Translations under genes and position numbers: made by a program
DNA from: Brachyhypopomus gauderio
Lineage: Eukaryota; Chordata; Actinopteri; Gymnotiformes; Hypopomidae
DNA length: 64,000 nt
NCBI RefSeq assembly: GCF_052324685.1
Contig: NC_135219.1
Location: 23,172,316 to 23,236,315 of the forward strand
Reading direction: 5' to 3'
Notes under the pieces: generated by a model
Seen by the model: the letters and a program-made list of their open reading frames with translations, nothing else
Databases searched by the model: none
What the model was told of the DNA's origin: nothing
Shown here: one piece after another, positions 11,009 to 21,640 of the stretch
Position numbering within the stretch: position 1 is the stretch's first letter
Layout: each line of letters begins with the position of its first letter

Positions 11009-14000
11009 ATGAACTCAAACCAGGAACTCCCCGGAAGGATCCCTACTCGCAGCAGACTTTACGGCCCTTCTCCAAACCAGACCTCGCTCTCGCTCAGAGC
11101 TTCAGTCTGCTTAGCTCTGATGACTGGTAAGTCACACCTGCAAAATTCTGAAGCATTTGGCTAGGGCAGGTTAAACAGCAAGTCATTTATGGTGTTCTGC
11201 ATATATGGTAAGTATGCATGTATTTAGTGAAGTTTTTTCCTCTTTGTCCCTTTTCTTGTAGCATTTTTTCTTGCAGTAGCCGATGGTTACAGTGTGTGTC
11301 TATGTTCAATATCTTCATACAGGGAGAAGAAAATTGAAGGGTTGATGTTAATCCGTAGATTGGCTCAGCATCACTCTGATGTGCTTGGCAGCAGGCTTCA
11401 TGAGGTCTGCATTGTTCTTATTCAAGAGGTAAGCCACTAGATTTGCTGACTGTGTATCGGTCTGAATTCTAAAATTGGCAGACACCATGAGCATGTACAT
11501 ATTACAGGTGATGTTGCTGACAAAGTCAAGTCAGAGTTAGCATAGCACTTTGAAATTCCTTTTTTATAAAAACATTTCTCATCTAATTGAAATTCAGATG
11601 GCATAGCTAACTGTAATTAGTGATTAAGGTATTTCCGCCTACATAACACATTGCAGTGGTGGATTATACTTATTACGATGGCGGTGGCAGTGTTGGATGT
11701 GGCTGAAACGAGCTGGAACGTCGTCTTTCCTGCAGGTGCTGCACCTGCGCTCTGCCGTGTCCCGCATGGCGGTGGTGTCCTTGAGGGAGTTGTACTCCAG
11801 CCTGCAGAAAGGGATGGACCAGGAAGTGGAGGCTACAGCTAAGGTCCTCCTCCACAAAGCAGCGGAGTCCAATGCCTTCATCAGGCAGGACGTGGACACA
11901 GCTCTGGACAGCATGGTGCAGAACTGCACCCCCATTCGGAGCATGAACGCCCTTCTCGCTGGAGGACTCTGGTCAGTTAGCCTGCAGTGAGCTTTAAACT
12001 GAGGCTTTCAGATAATTTTTACTTCTCCATTGTTCTTTCAAAATATTGCCCTGGCCTATATCAATCAGGGTGGCCGCGGGTCCTTAAAAAGTCTTAAATG
12101 GTATTAAGTTTAATTTTTGTCAAATAAGGCCTTGAAAAGTCTTATTTTGTCTTAAATTTTCAACCAAAATATCTTAAATTTGCGGAGCTAAATTTAGGGA
12201 GGAATAATTCCGTCAGCCATGTGTTGAAATTCGGGGGCGGATATCGGTAGATTCCAAATAAAATTAAATAAAATTCCAAATAAAATTAAAGCCAACTCGC
12301 AAGATCATACACGTTAAAATAAAGCACAAAAACTAATAATCAGTTAGTTTTTGTGCTTTATTTTAACGTGTATGTTCTTGCGAGTTGGTTTTAATTTTAT
12401 TTGGAAAACAGTATTAAAAAGTCTTAAAATGTCTAAATTTTCACTTGGTCAAACCTGTAGACACCCTGTCAATATTTGTAGTTATTTATCCTCTTGTATA
12501 TTCTTTTTATTGTGTTCCATCTCCGCTCTGCTGATCCAAACTGCCCTTCACACCACTTAAAGAATAGGCTAGTTAGCTAGCTCACAGAGGACATGCAAAC
12601 ATTTTCTGTTTAAAAATTACAGATGTACAATAACTGGTGCAAACTAAGCCATCAAATAGAATATGATCATTTGGTTGTGCACTTAGATCATACATAAGGG
12701 TATTAAGTTTCTTTTTAGAAGCTAAAAGTTGCACTGTATACATTGATTGGATGGATTAATAGTTATTACCTTCTTTTTTTTGAATGCCCTAATTGTTTTC
12801 CTTCTGTTTTCCTCAAAAGTCATCTGAATGCTGCAGTAAGAAAGTGTACTGCTCGGCACTTGGCTACTTTGGTAGAGAAGATTGGTGCAGAGCGAATTAT
12901 TCCTGCAGTCTCCAAGTTGGCACAGGACTCTTCCCAAGAAACCAGGTTAGTACTGGGATCAGAACGAGGATTCTACAAGGCTTATTCAGTTTCCCAGATA
13001 GTAATAAATGGTCGGTGTGCTGTGAGTTACGGGTCCCTCACTCACGGTTCTCTCCTGTTTTGGGGTCTGTTCTTCGTCTCAGGCGCTTGGGCCGGCGTAT
13101 GCTGCTGTTCCTGTCCTCCCACCATGACTTTGATAAGATGGTGGAAAAGTGCATCCCTGCCAAAGACCTGGCAACCATCAGGGACACTGTCCTCACTCTG
13201 AAATCCAAGGTAGCGATTCATGTTTGGATACATGATGAGGATTTTTTATCCCATTCAGCCACTATGCCCCATGTTTACTCACTAAACAAAGCTTATTCAC
13301 AAAACTTTTAGGTGAAACAAACTCCAATAAAAAAACCATCTAAACTGTGATGGTAGACATATATTGTAAACAAATAATAAAGTACAGGGCAGTGTGTGGC
13401 ACCACACATTGTATTTACAGTAAGGCATGCACAGTGTAGTCCCAGACCCAGTAGTTAAAGGACAGAGCATAGTTCAAAATGAACCGGCTTGAAACCTTTG
13501 GGATAGAATCAAAGTATGAAGCAATATGTGGACTTCAATATCATCACTCCATGTTTTGTGGTGATTTGTACGTGTGTATTCCCAGGAGAGGACAAAGTTG
13601 TCTAGGATTCCAAGATACAAGATGTGTCTCCCTCGTCTGGAGCAGCAAGAAGCTCCAGCCGCACAGGTGGAGCATCAGAACACGCAACGAATGAAGCGCA
13701 GCCTTAGGCACACGGTGAGGGACGTGAGCCCAGACGACGTGGCACCTCTGAAAGGTAATGGCTGACTTCGGCGAACGCTCCCCTCCTGTTTCTTGAGAAC
13801 CTTACATTACCGCTTACCCGTGAACCTCTTTCCCATCAGACCTGCAGCTGAACAGTAGTCTTCCAGCACAGACTAAGACCGGTGTCATCCTGGATGATTT
13901 GCCCTCAAGCTCCAGAAACGCACGCACCCCCAGAAGTCCCGTCAAAAGTTTGAGTCCTCCGCTTCATCCCAGCCCCCCCACGGCTGTCCCTACTAAAAAT

Positions 14001-14022
14001 ATGCTGCCACGACGCAGACGAG
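11009..14022 (+). CDS. togaram2: TOG cassette a (exons 9a-14a and 15), copy 1
   Basis: Exons: 9a 11009-11126, 10a 11323-11428, 11a 11736-11971, 12a 12820-12945, 13a 13083-13209, 14a 13586-13754, 15 13840-14022. Phases run 1,2,0,2,2,0,1,1 without conflict, 1,065 nt in all. The translation starts DELKPGTPRKDPYSQQ and proceeds through paired amphipathic helices (SDDWEKKIEGLMLIRRLAQH; VSRMAVVSLRELYSSL; AFIRQDVDTALDSMV; HLNAAVRKCTARHLATL; LGRRMLLFLSSH), which is the HEAT-repeat pattern of a TOG domain. Exon 12a is 33 nt shorter than 12b, an 11-residue in-frame loss in one helix pair. Exons 14a and 15 encode a basic linker ending in RRRRG. The whole block is phase 1 to phase 1. Confidence 0.8.
12066..12468. 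mobile_element. 403-bp non-autonomous DNA element, intron 11a, copy 1
   Basis: Ends CAGGGTG and CACCCTG form a 7-bp inverted repeat, flanked by TCAAT at 12,061-12,065 and 12,469-12,473. The uninterrupted target is seen in intron 11b (about 15,790). The body is built of repeated gtcttaaa-type words. The same insertion is in copy 2 at 38,438-38,840, but not in cassette b of either copy. A related element sits at 14,410-14,808. I do not know the superfamily. Confidence 0.7.
12274..12406. repeat. Near-perfect hairpin inside the 403-bp element, copy 1
   Basis: About 60 bases starting ttccaaataaaattaaagcc are followed, after an 8-base loop, by their reverse complement ending ttttatttggaa, with only a few mismatches. 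Copy 2 has it at 38,646-38,778. RNA through it would fold into a long stem. Confidence 0.85.
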
Positions 14023-14284
14023 GTACCAGACTGATCAGAGCACGTCCGTCCCTTTCAAACAGTTCTGATGAGTGTTGCCTGCTCTTCAGCACTTCATGTG
14101 TGATCACTGCACTTGCATGTAAATTGCTTTGCTGTTAACACTGCATTACACAACAATGTTTTAAATCTAGTTCACCACATTGAATAATGTTTTGCTGTCA
14201 GCCTTCAAGCTGATTTGACCAAAGTTGAGCTGGTAGCCCTAAAAGTCCTAGTCAGTTTGTTTGGGTTCTGGTATTCTTCTCTAG

Positions 14285-17243
14285 ATGAACTCAAACCAGG
14301 ACCTCCCAGGAAGGATCCCCACGAGCAGCAGACTTTACGGACCTTCTCCAATCCAGACCTCGCTCTCGCTCAGAGCTTCAGTCTGCTTAGCTCTGATGAC
14401 TGGTAAGTCCAGGGTACCCGCGGGTCCTTAAAAAGTCTTAAAATGTCTTAAATTTAGTTTTCCATATTCAAGGCCTAAAAATGTCTTAAAATGTCTGGAA
14501 TATTATGAGGGGAGGCATTAAATTATTATAAGTGTGTGTTGTTCAGTTGTTCTGGCGCGATGTGAACTTTGCCGAATCTAGCGCTAGGACCATGCAGAAA
14601 ATAACCGCTCCAGGGTCCTAGTGCTAGATTCCTAGCGTTGGAGTTCGCCACCCCCCCCACCCCCGGTCAACAATTCTCGTTCCACCCCCCGTCAACGATG
14701 TGAAACACACCTGCATCCCCAGTAATAGTATTATTTTTTCTTGTGAGAGGTATTAAAAAGGTCTTAAAAGTCATTGAATTTGAGATTTAAAAATGTGCAG
14801 ATAGCCTGTAAGTCACACCTGCAAAATTCTGAAGCATTTGGCTAGGGCAGGTTAAACAGCAAGTCATTTATGGTGTTCTGCATATATGGTAAGTATGCAT
14901 GTATTTAGTGAAGTTTTTTCCTCTTTGTCCATTTTCTTGTAGCATTTTTTTCTTTCAGTAGCCGATGGTTACAGTGTGTGTCTATGTTCAATATCTTCAT
15001 ACAGGGAGAAGAAAATTGAAGGGTTGATGTTCATCCGTAGATTGGCTCAGCATCACTCTGATGTGCTTGGCAGCAGGCGTCATGATGTCTGCATTGTTCT
15101 TATTCAAGAGGTAAGCCACTAGATTTGCTGACTGTGTATCGGTCTGAATTCTAAAATTGGAGGACACCATCAGCATGTACATATTACAGGTGATGTTGCT
15201 GACAAAGTCAAGTCAGCGTTAGCAAAGTACTTTGAAATTCATTTTTTATAAAAACATTTCTCATCTAATTGAAATTCAGATGGCATATCTAACTGTAATT
15301 AGTGATTAAGGTATTTCCGCCTACATAACACATTGCAGTGGAGGATTATACTTATTACGATGGCGGTGGCAGTGTTGGATGTGACTGAAACGAGCTGGAA
15401 CGTCGTCTTTCCTGCAGGTGCAGAACCTGCGCTCTGCCGTGTCTCGCATGGCGGTGGTGTCCTTGAGGGAGTTGTACTCCAGCCTGCAGAAAGGGATGGA
15501 CCAGGAAGTGGAGGCTACAGCTAAGGTCCTCCTCCACAAAGCAGCGGAGTCCAATGCCTTCATCAGGCAGGACGTGGACACAGCTCTGGACAGCATGGTG
15601 CAGAACTGCACCCCCATTCGGAGCATGAACGCCCTTCTCGCTGGAGGACTCTGGTCAGTTAGCCTGCAGTGAGCTTTAAACTGTGGCTTTCAGATAGCAA
15701 CAACAGTCACAAGAAGCTAACAAAGCACTGATTTTGGCTGCTGTTTTTACTTTTCCATTGTTATTTCAAAATATTGCCCTGGCCTATATCAATATTTTTA
15801 GTTATTTATCCTGTTAAATATTATTTTTATTGCATTCCACCTCCTCTCTTCTGATCCAAACTGCCCTTCACACCGCTTAAAGAATAGGCTAGTTAGCTAG
15901 CTTACAGAGGACATGCAAACATTTTCTGTTTAAAAAATACAGATGTACACTAACTGGTGCAAACTAAGCCATCGAATAGAATATGATAATTTGATTGTGC
16001 ACTTAGATCATACATATGGGTATTAAGTTTCTTTATAGAAGCTAAAAGTTGTAGGCCTACTGTATACATTGATTGGATGGATTAATAGTTATTACCTTCT
16101 TTTTTTGAATGCCCTAATTTTTTTCCTTCTGTTTTCCTCAAAAGTCATCTGAATGCTGCAGTAAGAAAGTGTACTGCTCTGCACTTGGCTACTTTGGTAG
16201 AGAAAATTGGCGCTGGCCGCTTATTGTCTGGGGCGAAAGACGTCATAGCGAGAATTATCCCTGCAGTCTCCAAGTTGGCACAGGACGCTTCCCAAGAAAC
16301 CAGGTTAGTACTGGGATCAGAACGAGAATTCTACAAAGCTTATTCAGTTTCCCAGATACTAATCTTTTGCTGATTCTTTTAGTCTCCTAGTCTGATACGC
16401 TGAAGTCAGCAAATGCTGCTAAATTGTAGAGTAATAGAAGCACTATCGTGTTTTCTACACACAGATGGCCTTGTAAAATTGTGACCTGGTAAGATAAATG
16501 GTCGGTGTGCTGTGAGTTACGGGTCTCTCACTCACGGTTCTCTCCTGTTTTGGGGTCTGTTCTTCGTCTCAGGCGCTTGGGCCGGCGTATGCTGCTGTTC
16601 CTGTCCTCCCACCATGACTTTGATAAGATGGTGGAAAAGTGCATCCCTGCCAAAGACCTGGCAACCATCAGGAACACTGTCCTCACTCTGAAATCCAAGG
16701 TAGCGATTCATGTTTGGATACATGATGAGGATTTTTTATCCCATTCAGCCACTATGACCCATGTTTACTCACTAAACAAAGCTTATTCACAAAACTTTTA
16801 GGTGAAACAGACTGCAATAAAAAACATCTAAACTGTCATGGTAGACATATATTGTAAACAAATAATAAAGTACAGGGCAGTGCGTGGCACCACACATTGT
16901 ATTTACAGTAAGGCATGCACAGTGTAGTCCCAGACCCAGTAGTTAAAGGACAGAGCATAGTTCAAAATGAACCGGCTTGAAACCTTTGGGATAGAATCAA
17001 AGTATGAAGCAATATGTGGACTTCAATATCATCACTCCATGTTTTGTGGTGATTCGTACGTGTGTATTCCCAGGAGAGGACAAAGGTGTCTAGGAATGCG
17101 AAGATATAAGATGCGTCAGCCTCGTCTGGAGCAGCAAGAAGCTCCAGCCGCACAGGTGGAGCGTCAGAACACGCAGCGAATGAAGCGCAGCCTTAGACAC
17201 ACGGTGAGGGACGTGAGCCCAGACGACGCGGCACCTCTGAAAG
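14285..17243 (+). CDS. togaram2: TOG cassette b (exons 9b-14b), copy 1
   Basis: Exons: 9b 14285-14402, 10b 15005-15110, 11b 15418-15653, 12b 16145-16303, 13b 16573-16699, 14b 17074-17243. It is a tandem copy of cassette a including introns (unit starts near 14,118 versus 10,690). Exon 12b retains the 11 residues (GRLLSGAKDVI region) missing from 12a. Exon 14b is 170 nt instead of 169: one extra base in the segment 17,091-17,104 shifts the frame, so the phase-0 reading from 13b ends at TAA 17,107-17,109 after 11 codons. The downstream part of 14b is still open in the original frame (RLEQQEAPAAQV onward). Copy 2 has the identical defect. Confidence 0.78.
14410..14808. mobile_element. 399-bp DNA element beside the exon 9b splice donor, copy 1 only
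   Basis: It begins CAGGGTACCCGCGGGTCC, shares its gtccttaaaaagtcttaaa start with the element at 12,066, and ends near gatagcctg. A 6-bp TAAGTC duplication flanks it (14,404-14,409 and 14,809-14,814). It landed seven bases into intron 9b. The donor GTAAGTC is kept on the left and a second GTAAGTC is recreated on the right at 14,808-14,814. Copy 2 lacks it at 40,776, so it inserted after the 26-kb duplication. Confidence 0.75.
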
Positions 17244-17324
17244 GTAACGGCTGACTTCGGCGAACGCTCCCCTCTTGTATCTTGAGAACCTTACCGTACC
17301 GCTCACCCGTGAACTCTATCCCAG

Positions 17325-19249
17325 CTGTGGAGTCATGCGTACCTCCTCCTCAGTTTTCCAGCAGGTGAATATTTAAACAGTTAATCAAAACAACAACAAC
17401 AAAAAAGTGCATCCTGATTGGAACTGCTTTGATGTTTGCAATTTTTGATGGTGTTGATGTTGGTTTGATTTGATTGCAGCCTTGTTCATTTTCTGTTTGG
17501 ACACTATAACCCAATCCTTGTGTTTTCTCTCTTGTGTGTGTTCAGCAAAGACAGCAGCAGAGCACACATCCACAGCATTGCAGACAAGACAGAGTACGTC
17601 AAGCAGCTCAAGGCCCTGCTGGGTTCAAAAGACTTCAGCGAGCCCATCAAGGGCATTGATCAGCTGGTGGCCCACTGCGAGGACAACCCATATATGGTCG
17701 TGGGCAACATGTTCCTGGTAACACATTTGAACTGAATTTATTTTTAATGTTTTCAGCAGCTTTCAGAAGTGATCTGTATGGGGGGGTCATACGTTGGAGA
17801 ACATTAAATGCTGGCACATCTGAAGAAATGTCAAAAGCTCAGATGCTTCAGAGTAGAAAATATTACAACAATCAGTTTTAACTATTACAGTGGAGGGCAC
17901 TGTAATATTTCACCCAAGCGTATCCTTGAAATTGCATTAAACCAAAGAATCCAAGTGAACGACTTATGAAAAATCAGTCGGTTGAAATGAAAGGGCTTGA
18001 AATCAAATCAGCTCCAGGGCTTAACGGCACTGATATGGTGAGTGCCTGATGAATGCATGGGCGGCTTGCTCTATACCTCTCTTCCTCTGCTACAGGTATT
18101 TGATGCTTTCAAAGCACGACTGCAAGGTTAACCTCTATGCCTTGGAGGCCTTACAGAAGATAATCACACTGCTCAGAGACAACCTGGTCCAAGTGGTCTA
18201 CATCTTAGTCCCAGCTATAGTGGACAATCACCTCAACTCCAAGAATAACGCCATCTACATGGCAACAATAGTTGCCATTCAAGCTCTCATCAATAACCTT
18301 GGTGGGTTATTTTCTCTCTTTACAAAACATCTTGAAGGACACATGCCACTGGGCTTTAGAAAAACAACAACAACAATGATTGTGTTCTGTTTTACCTTTG
18401 TATCTTTTGATGAAAGGTTGCTAGGTTGGGGAAAAGGTTCACAAATCAGTAAAACAATGTTCTTGCTCTTTGGCTAGATGTTTGTGGTGCAGATCAAATG
18501 AAAATCTCCTTTCATATTAAGGCACAGTCCAATATAAAGAAAAAAAGATTTCTGTAAGACTGACAGGAGATCTTGCATTATCTGACAGCAGATAGTTAAA
18601 TAATGGAGTTTACAGTGGATGTGCTTAGGCTCTTTTGTTCAATATACAGTGTCTAATCTTTTGTGGTTGTGTATACAGAAATATTCTACAAATTCAAATA
18701 CATTTATCAAAAAACAATTCTTTCAGAAAGTCATTCTACTGATATGCTAAGAGATGCCAGAGATAAAAAAAAGATAAAAGATATTTACCAGAAATACTAT
18801 AATTCCTATATTAATTAATAATATTTATAATATTGATAATAATCATTCCAGAGAGTTACCATAGTTACCAAATACTGTCACTTTAGTTGAATTAAATCTT
18901 TCTAGGTTAAAAAAATGCTTCTGTAATAACCCAGTGCTGTCCAGGGTTGATTTATTTATCTTTGTTCCTTTTAAATATTCTTTTTATAGAGCTGGTTAGG
19001 GAACTCTACCCCTGCAAGCCACAACTGGTTGAGCAGAAGGTGCTTCCTCTGCTCTGATACCTCCTGGGGACCTCCAGCAACAGTGGTACGGTCCACGGGA
19101 GGGGTGGAAGCGTGAGAGGGGCCACTGTCCACCTATGCCAAGCCCTTCATGCCCACATGGGTCCGGCGCTGCTGGACTGCGCTGCTTCCCAACCTTCCAA
19201 TATCCGCAAGAGCCTAAGAGAGTTTGTGAAGAACCTCCCGATCAACTGA
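17325..19249 (+). pseudogene. togaram2: Exons 16-19, C-terminal TOG remains, copy 1
   Basis: Exons: 16 17325-17364 (40 nt), 17 17546-17717, 18 18096-18301, 19 18990-19249. Exon 17 (ADKTEYVKQLKALLGSKDF; DQLVAHCEDNPYMVVGN) and exon 18 (NLYALEALQKIITLLRDNL; NAIYMATI) resemble the last TOG of TOGARAM proteins. Exon 18 is 206 nt where 3n+1 is needed: between VFDAFKARLQ and KVNLYALEAL bases are missing, and frame 0 stops at 18,129-18,131. The exon that normally follows (containing an LQPFCTKAQFL-like stretch) is not visible in 18,302-18,989, though 18 and 19 still match in phase. Exon 19 has TGA at 19,055-19,057 for the Trp codon of copy 2, and ends at TGA 19,247-19,249. Confidence 0.72.
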
Positions 19250-19276
19250 GAGCTGCAAGCCAGACCTCCAGACCAA

Positions 19277-19282
19277 AATAAA
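19277..19282 (+). terminator. Polyadenylation signal AATAAA, copy 1
   Basis: AATAAA lies 28 bases after the stop codon of exon 19, in the sequence gaccaaaataaagccc. It is conserved in copy 2 at 45,284-45,289. The short 3' UTR is plausible for this gene. Confidence 0.6.
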
Positions 19283-21640
19283 GCCCAACATGGATTCTAC
19301 TTGAAGATGGAGATGTTTGTGTATTTCTTACTGTGCCTGCACTTTAAATGAAAGAGAGAGGAAGAAAGTCAAACGTTTTTAACATTTTGAATTAGCAGAA
19401 AGCTAAATCCTTAAACTCAGAAGTCCTTTTAAATAAGGAGCACAGATTTTAGCGAATCACATCAGGTTTAACATGCCTAGGAGCTCTGCTCTTTTTGCAC
19501 TTTGAAATACACTTATCATGATAACTGTTGTCATGGTGACTATAGATATATATTGTTCTATGATTGTTATTTTCTGTTGACATATCCTGAGGTAACTGTG
19601 CAGAATGTAATTTATCACATGCACAAGGAACAAGGATCTATAGTCTTTTTGTTGTTTGGTATGTGTAATGTGACTTTTCAATGAGGAGTCTTAAAAAATG
19701 AAAAAGCTACGACTCACAAAATTACTTTTGTATTCTATAGCCAGGGCTTAATTTGAGCCGGATCCTGCCGGAACAGGATCCAGGAACTCTCATTTTGAAG
19801 GGTGCGTTCCGGGAACTGTCTGCCTCGATCCAGTAACTTTCAAGCCTACTAATTATAAGTTATGAAGAAATCTGTATGCACTTCAAACACTTATAAAACA
19901 CATGTAAATAATTTAAAAGTAATTTATATATACAAATTGGCTTGTTATTTTAACATTTGTGTGCCTAAGCGTTTTGTGATCCGGTGACATTGTGATTTTG
20001 TTTTGCGATCCGGTGACATTGTTGGCCTCTGACCCCTTGTCTCATGCCGCTGTTTGCGTTCTGGCATCGTTTGATTTTCAAATTAAGCACTGTGTATAGC
20101 TAATAAGTGTAATGGCACAGTATTAACTTAACTCATTCTAACTGTCAATAAAAGCTTGTTACTCATATGATTGCAATTATATTTCTGTATGTGCTAAAAA
20201 CAATTGACAAACACCTATAAAAACCAGAGGGCAGATCATGTGAAAATATAATAATTGTGTCATGCTCAAAAGTTTTGGCCATGACTGTAGACCAGGATAA
20301 TGACACTACAGAATTTCTTCACAGAGCCTCAGCCATGGGAGTCAAGAGCACACCACCTGAAACAAAATTCAAGACAAAATTAGTCCCGCCTGTATATTTA
20401 CAAAGTACGGTGATAAAGCTATTGAATCAGTTTCTTTAACACCCCCCACCCCCCCCCCCCCATCAGACTCCACCATGTCAAGAGTAGAGGTGCACTTTTC
20501 TCGCCACAGACATTCAGAGCCCAGTGCAAAATCATCACAGGAGGAAACCTTCAGACTCCAGATTCAAGACTTAGTCAATCACGTACCTCATCCCCAGGAT
20601 GCATGGACGATGTCCCCTGAAAGAGAAAACAATTGTCTTAGATTAACAGTCATGGCCTTTTATTCTGAATTCGTCTTATGCTTGTTTCCCGTGTTAGACA
20701 TCTGTGACCACTGAATTCTGTAACCAGAGACCACCATGCATGTGTCGTCAAGAAATAAGGTAGGGTCAAATCCTGTTAACTGCACATGGGTACTCAATCG
20801 TTGATTGTAGTTTATAAGGAAATTAAAGCTCATTTCAAAATGAATTATTTATTTAGTGTGTATTTCTTGATTAAGATATGTGCTTGTATATACTTAGATA
20901 TTTGTTAATGACATATTTGGCATTCTTAGCGAGGAGCAAAGTAAAATTTTCATTGTATCTAAGGAAACCTGTTCCCTCTGTGCATATGACAAACTCTGAA
21001 TTTGAAAAGATTAGGTAGGCCTAAATGACATTTTCACGCATGCAGACAATTATGTTTTACGTTGCATGAAAAAAATCTGTTGATTCTAAAGCTTTTGGTT
21101 AAACGTCAGCTTATTCATTTCTTAATTTTCTACTAACAAATGCCTAGGGTGGTTCGTACGATTGATAAACATTTCTTTTCTGACGAGAAACAGCACTATC
21201 CAACTCCAATATTTATGAGTCTCTTGAACAGAAGTTGATGGTCACCGATACCGGTGCATCACCGGTTAGGATGCCCTCGCCGGAATACCGAAAGGGTTCG
21301 CCCTGAAATATTAATAATCCCCTCAGTCTCTGCCATGTCATTAGTAGAGACGCACTTTTGTCACAATGTACTTTTGGAGCCCAGTGCAAAACATCACGAG
21401 AAACTTTATTGGTATATGCACAGTAAAGAAACGTGTTGCTCTGTACAACAAAATAGTAATAAAGCAAGTAATGAAGGATAAAATAAGCATGCAACATTAT
21501 GATAAGTATTCATAAATGGAAATGTAAACTAAACAGAAATATAAACTGCTAAGAAGTTTATGTACATACAGTCATTGTGCAGTAGCGAGCTACATTGCTT
21601 GTTGTCAGACTGGTATGAAAACCCAATAGACTCAGCACAC
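19283..21640. other. Intergenic, TOGARAM 3' end to piggyBac ORF, copy 1
   Basis: No convincing exon was found. At 19,743 the sequence cagggcttaatttgagccgg followed by the palindrome ggatcctgccggaacaggatcc looks like one end of a hAT-like element, without a clear partner end. A C-run lies at 20,440-20,461. A diverged direct repeat of about 75 bp (start codon context catgtcaagagtagaggtgcac at 20,474 and catgtcattagtagagacgcac at 21,334) occurs twice. A palindromic patch accgataccggtgcatcaccggt is at 21,243-21,265. Parts may be the 3' flank of the piggyBac element. Confidence 0.4.

Larger units (their letters stand above)
2782..19249 (+). pseudogene. togaram2: TOGARAM-like TOG-array gene, copy 1 (gene span; 3' part damaged)
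   Basis: Twenty-five exons were placed, all with GT/AG borders. Exons 1-8 encode a basic, proline-rich, probably disordered N-terminus. Exons 9a-14a plus 15 and 9b-14b each encode a helical TOG domain. Exons 16-19 encode the remains of a C-terminal TOG. TOGARAM proteins (FAM179, crescerin) bind tubulin and regulate axonemal microtubules in cilia; the symbol is my best paralogue guess and togaram1 is possible. The frame is open for about 973 codons and then stops at TAA 17,107-17,109 in exon 14b. Further lesions are a frameshift with TAA at 18,129-18,131 and a TGA at 19,055-19,057 where copy 2 has TGG. It may be a truncated gene or a decaying one. Confidence 0.75.

Noticed and set aside
17077-17100. 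Alternative acceptor in exon 14b that might rescue the frame
   Set aside because: The nearby AG at 17,075-17,076 shifts by three bases only and keeps the stop; the ctag at 17,091-17,094 leaves the wrong phase.
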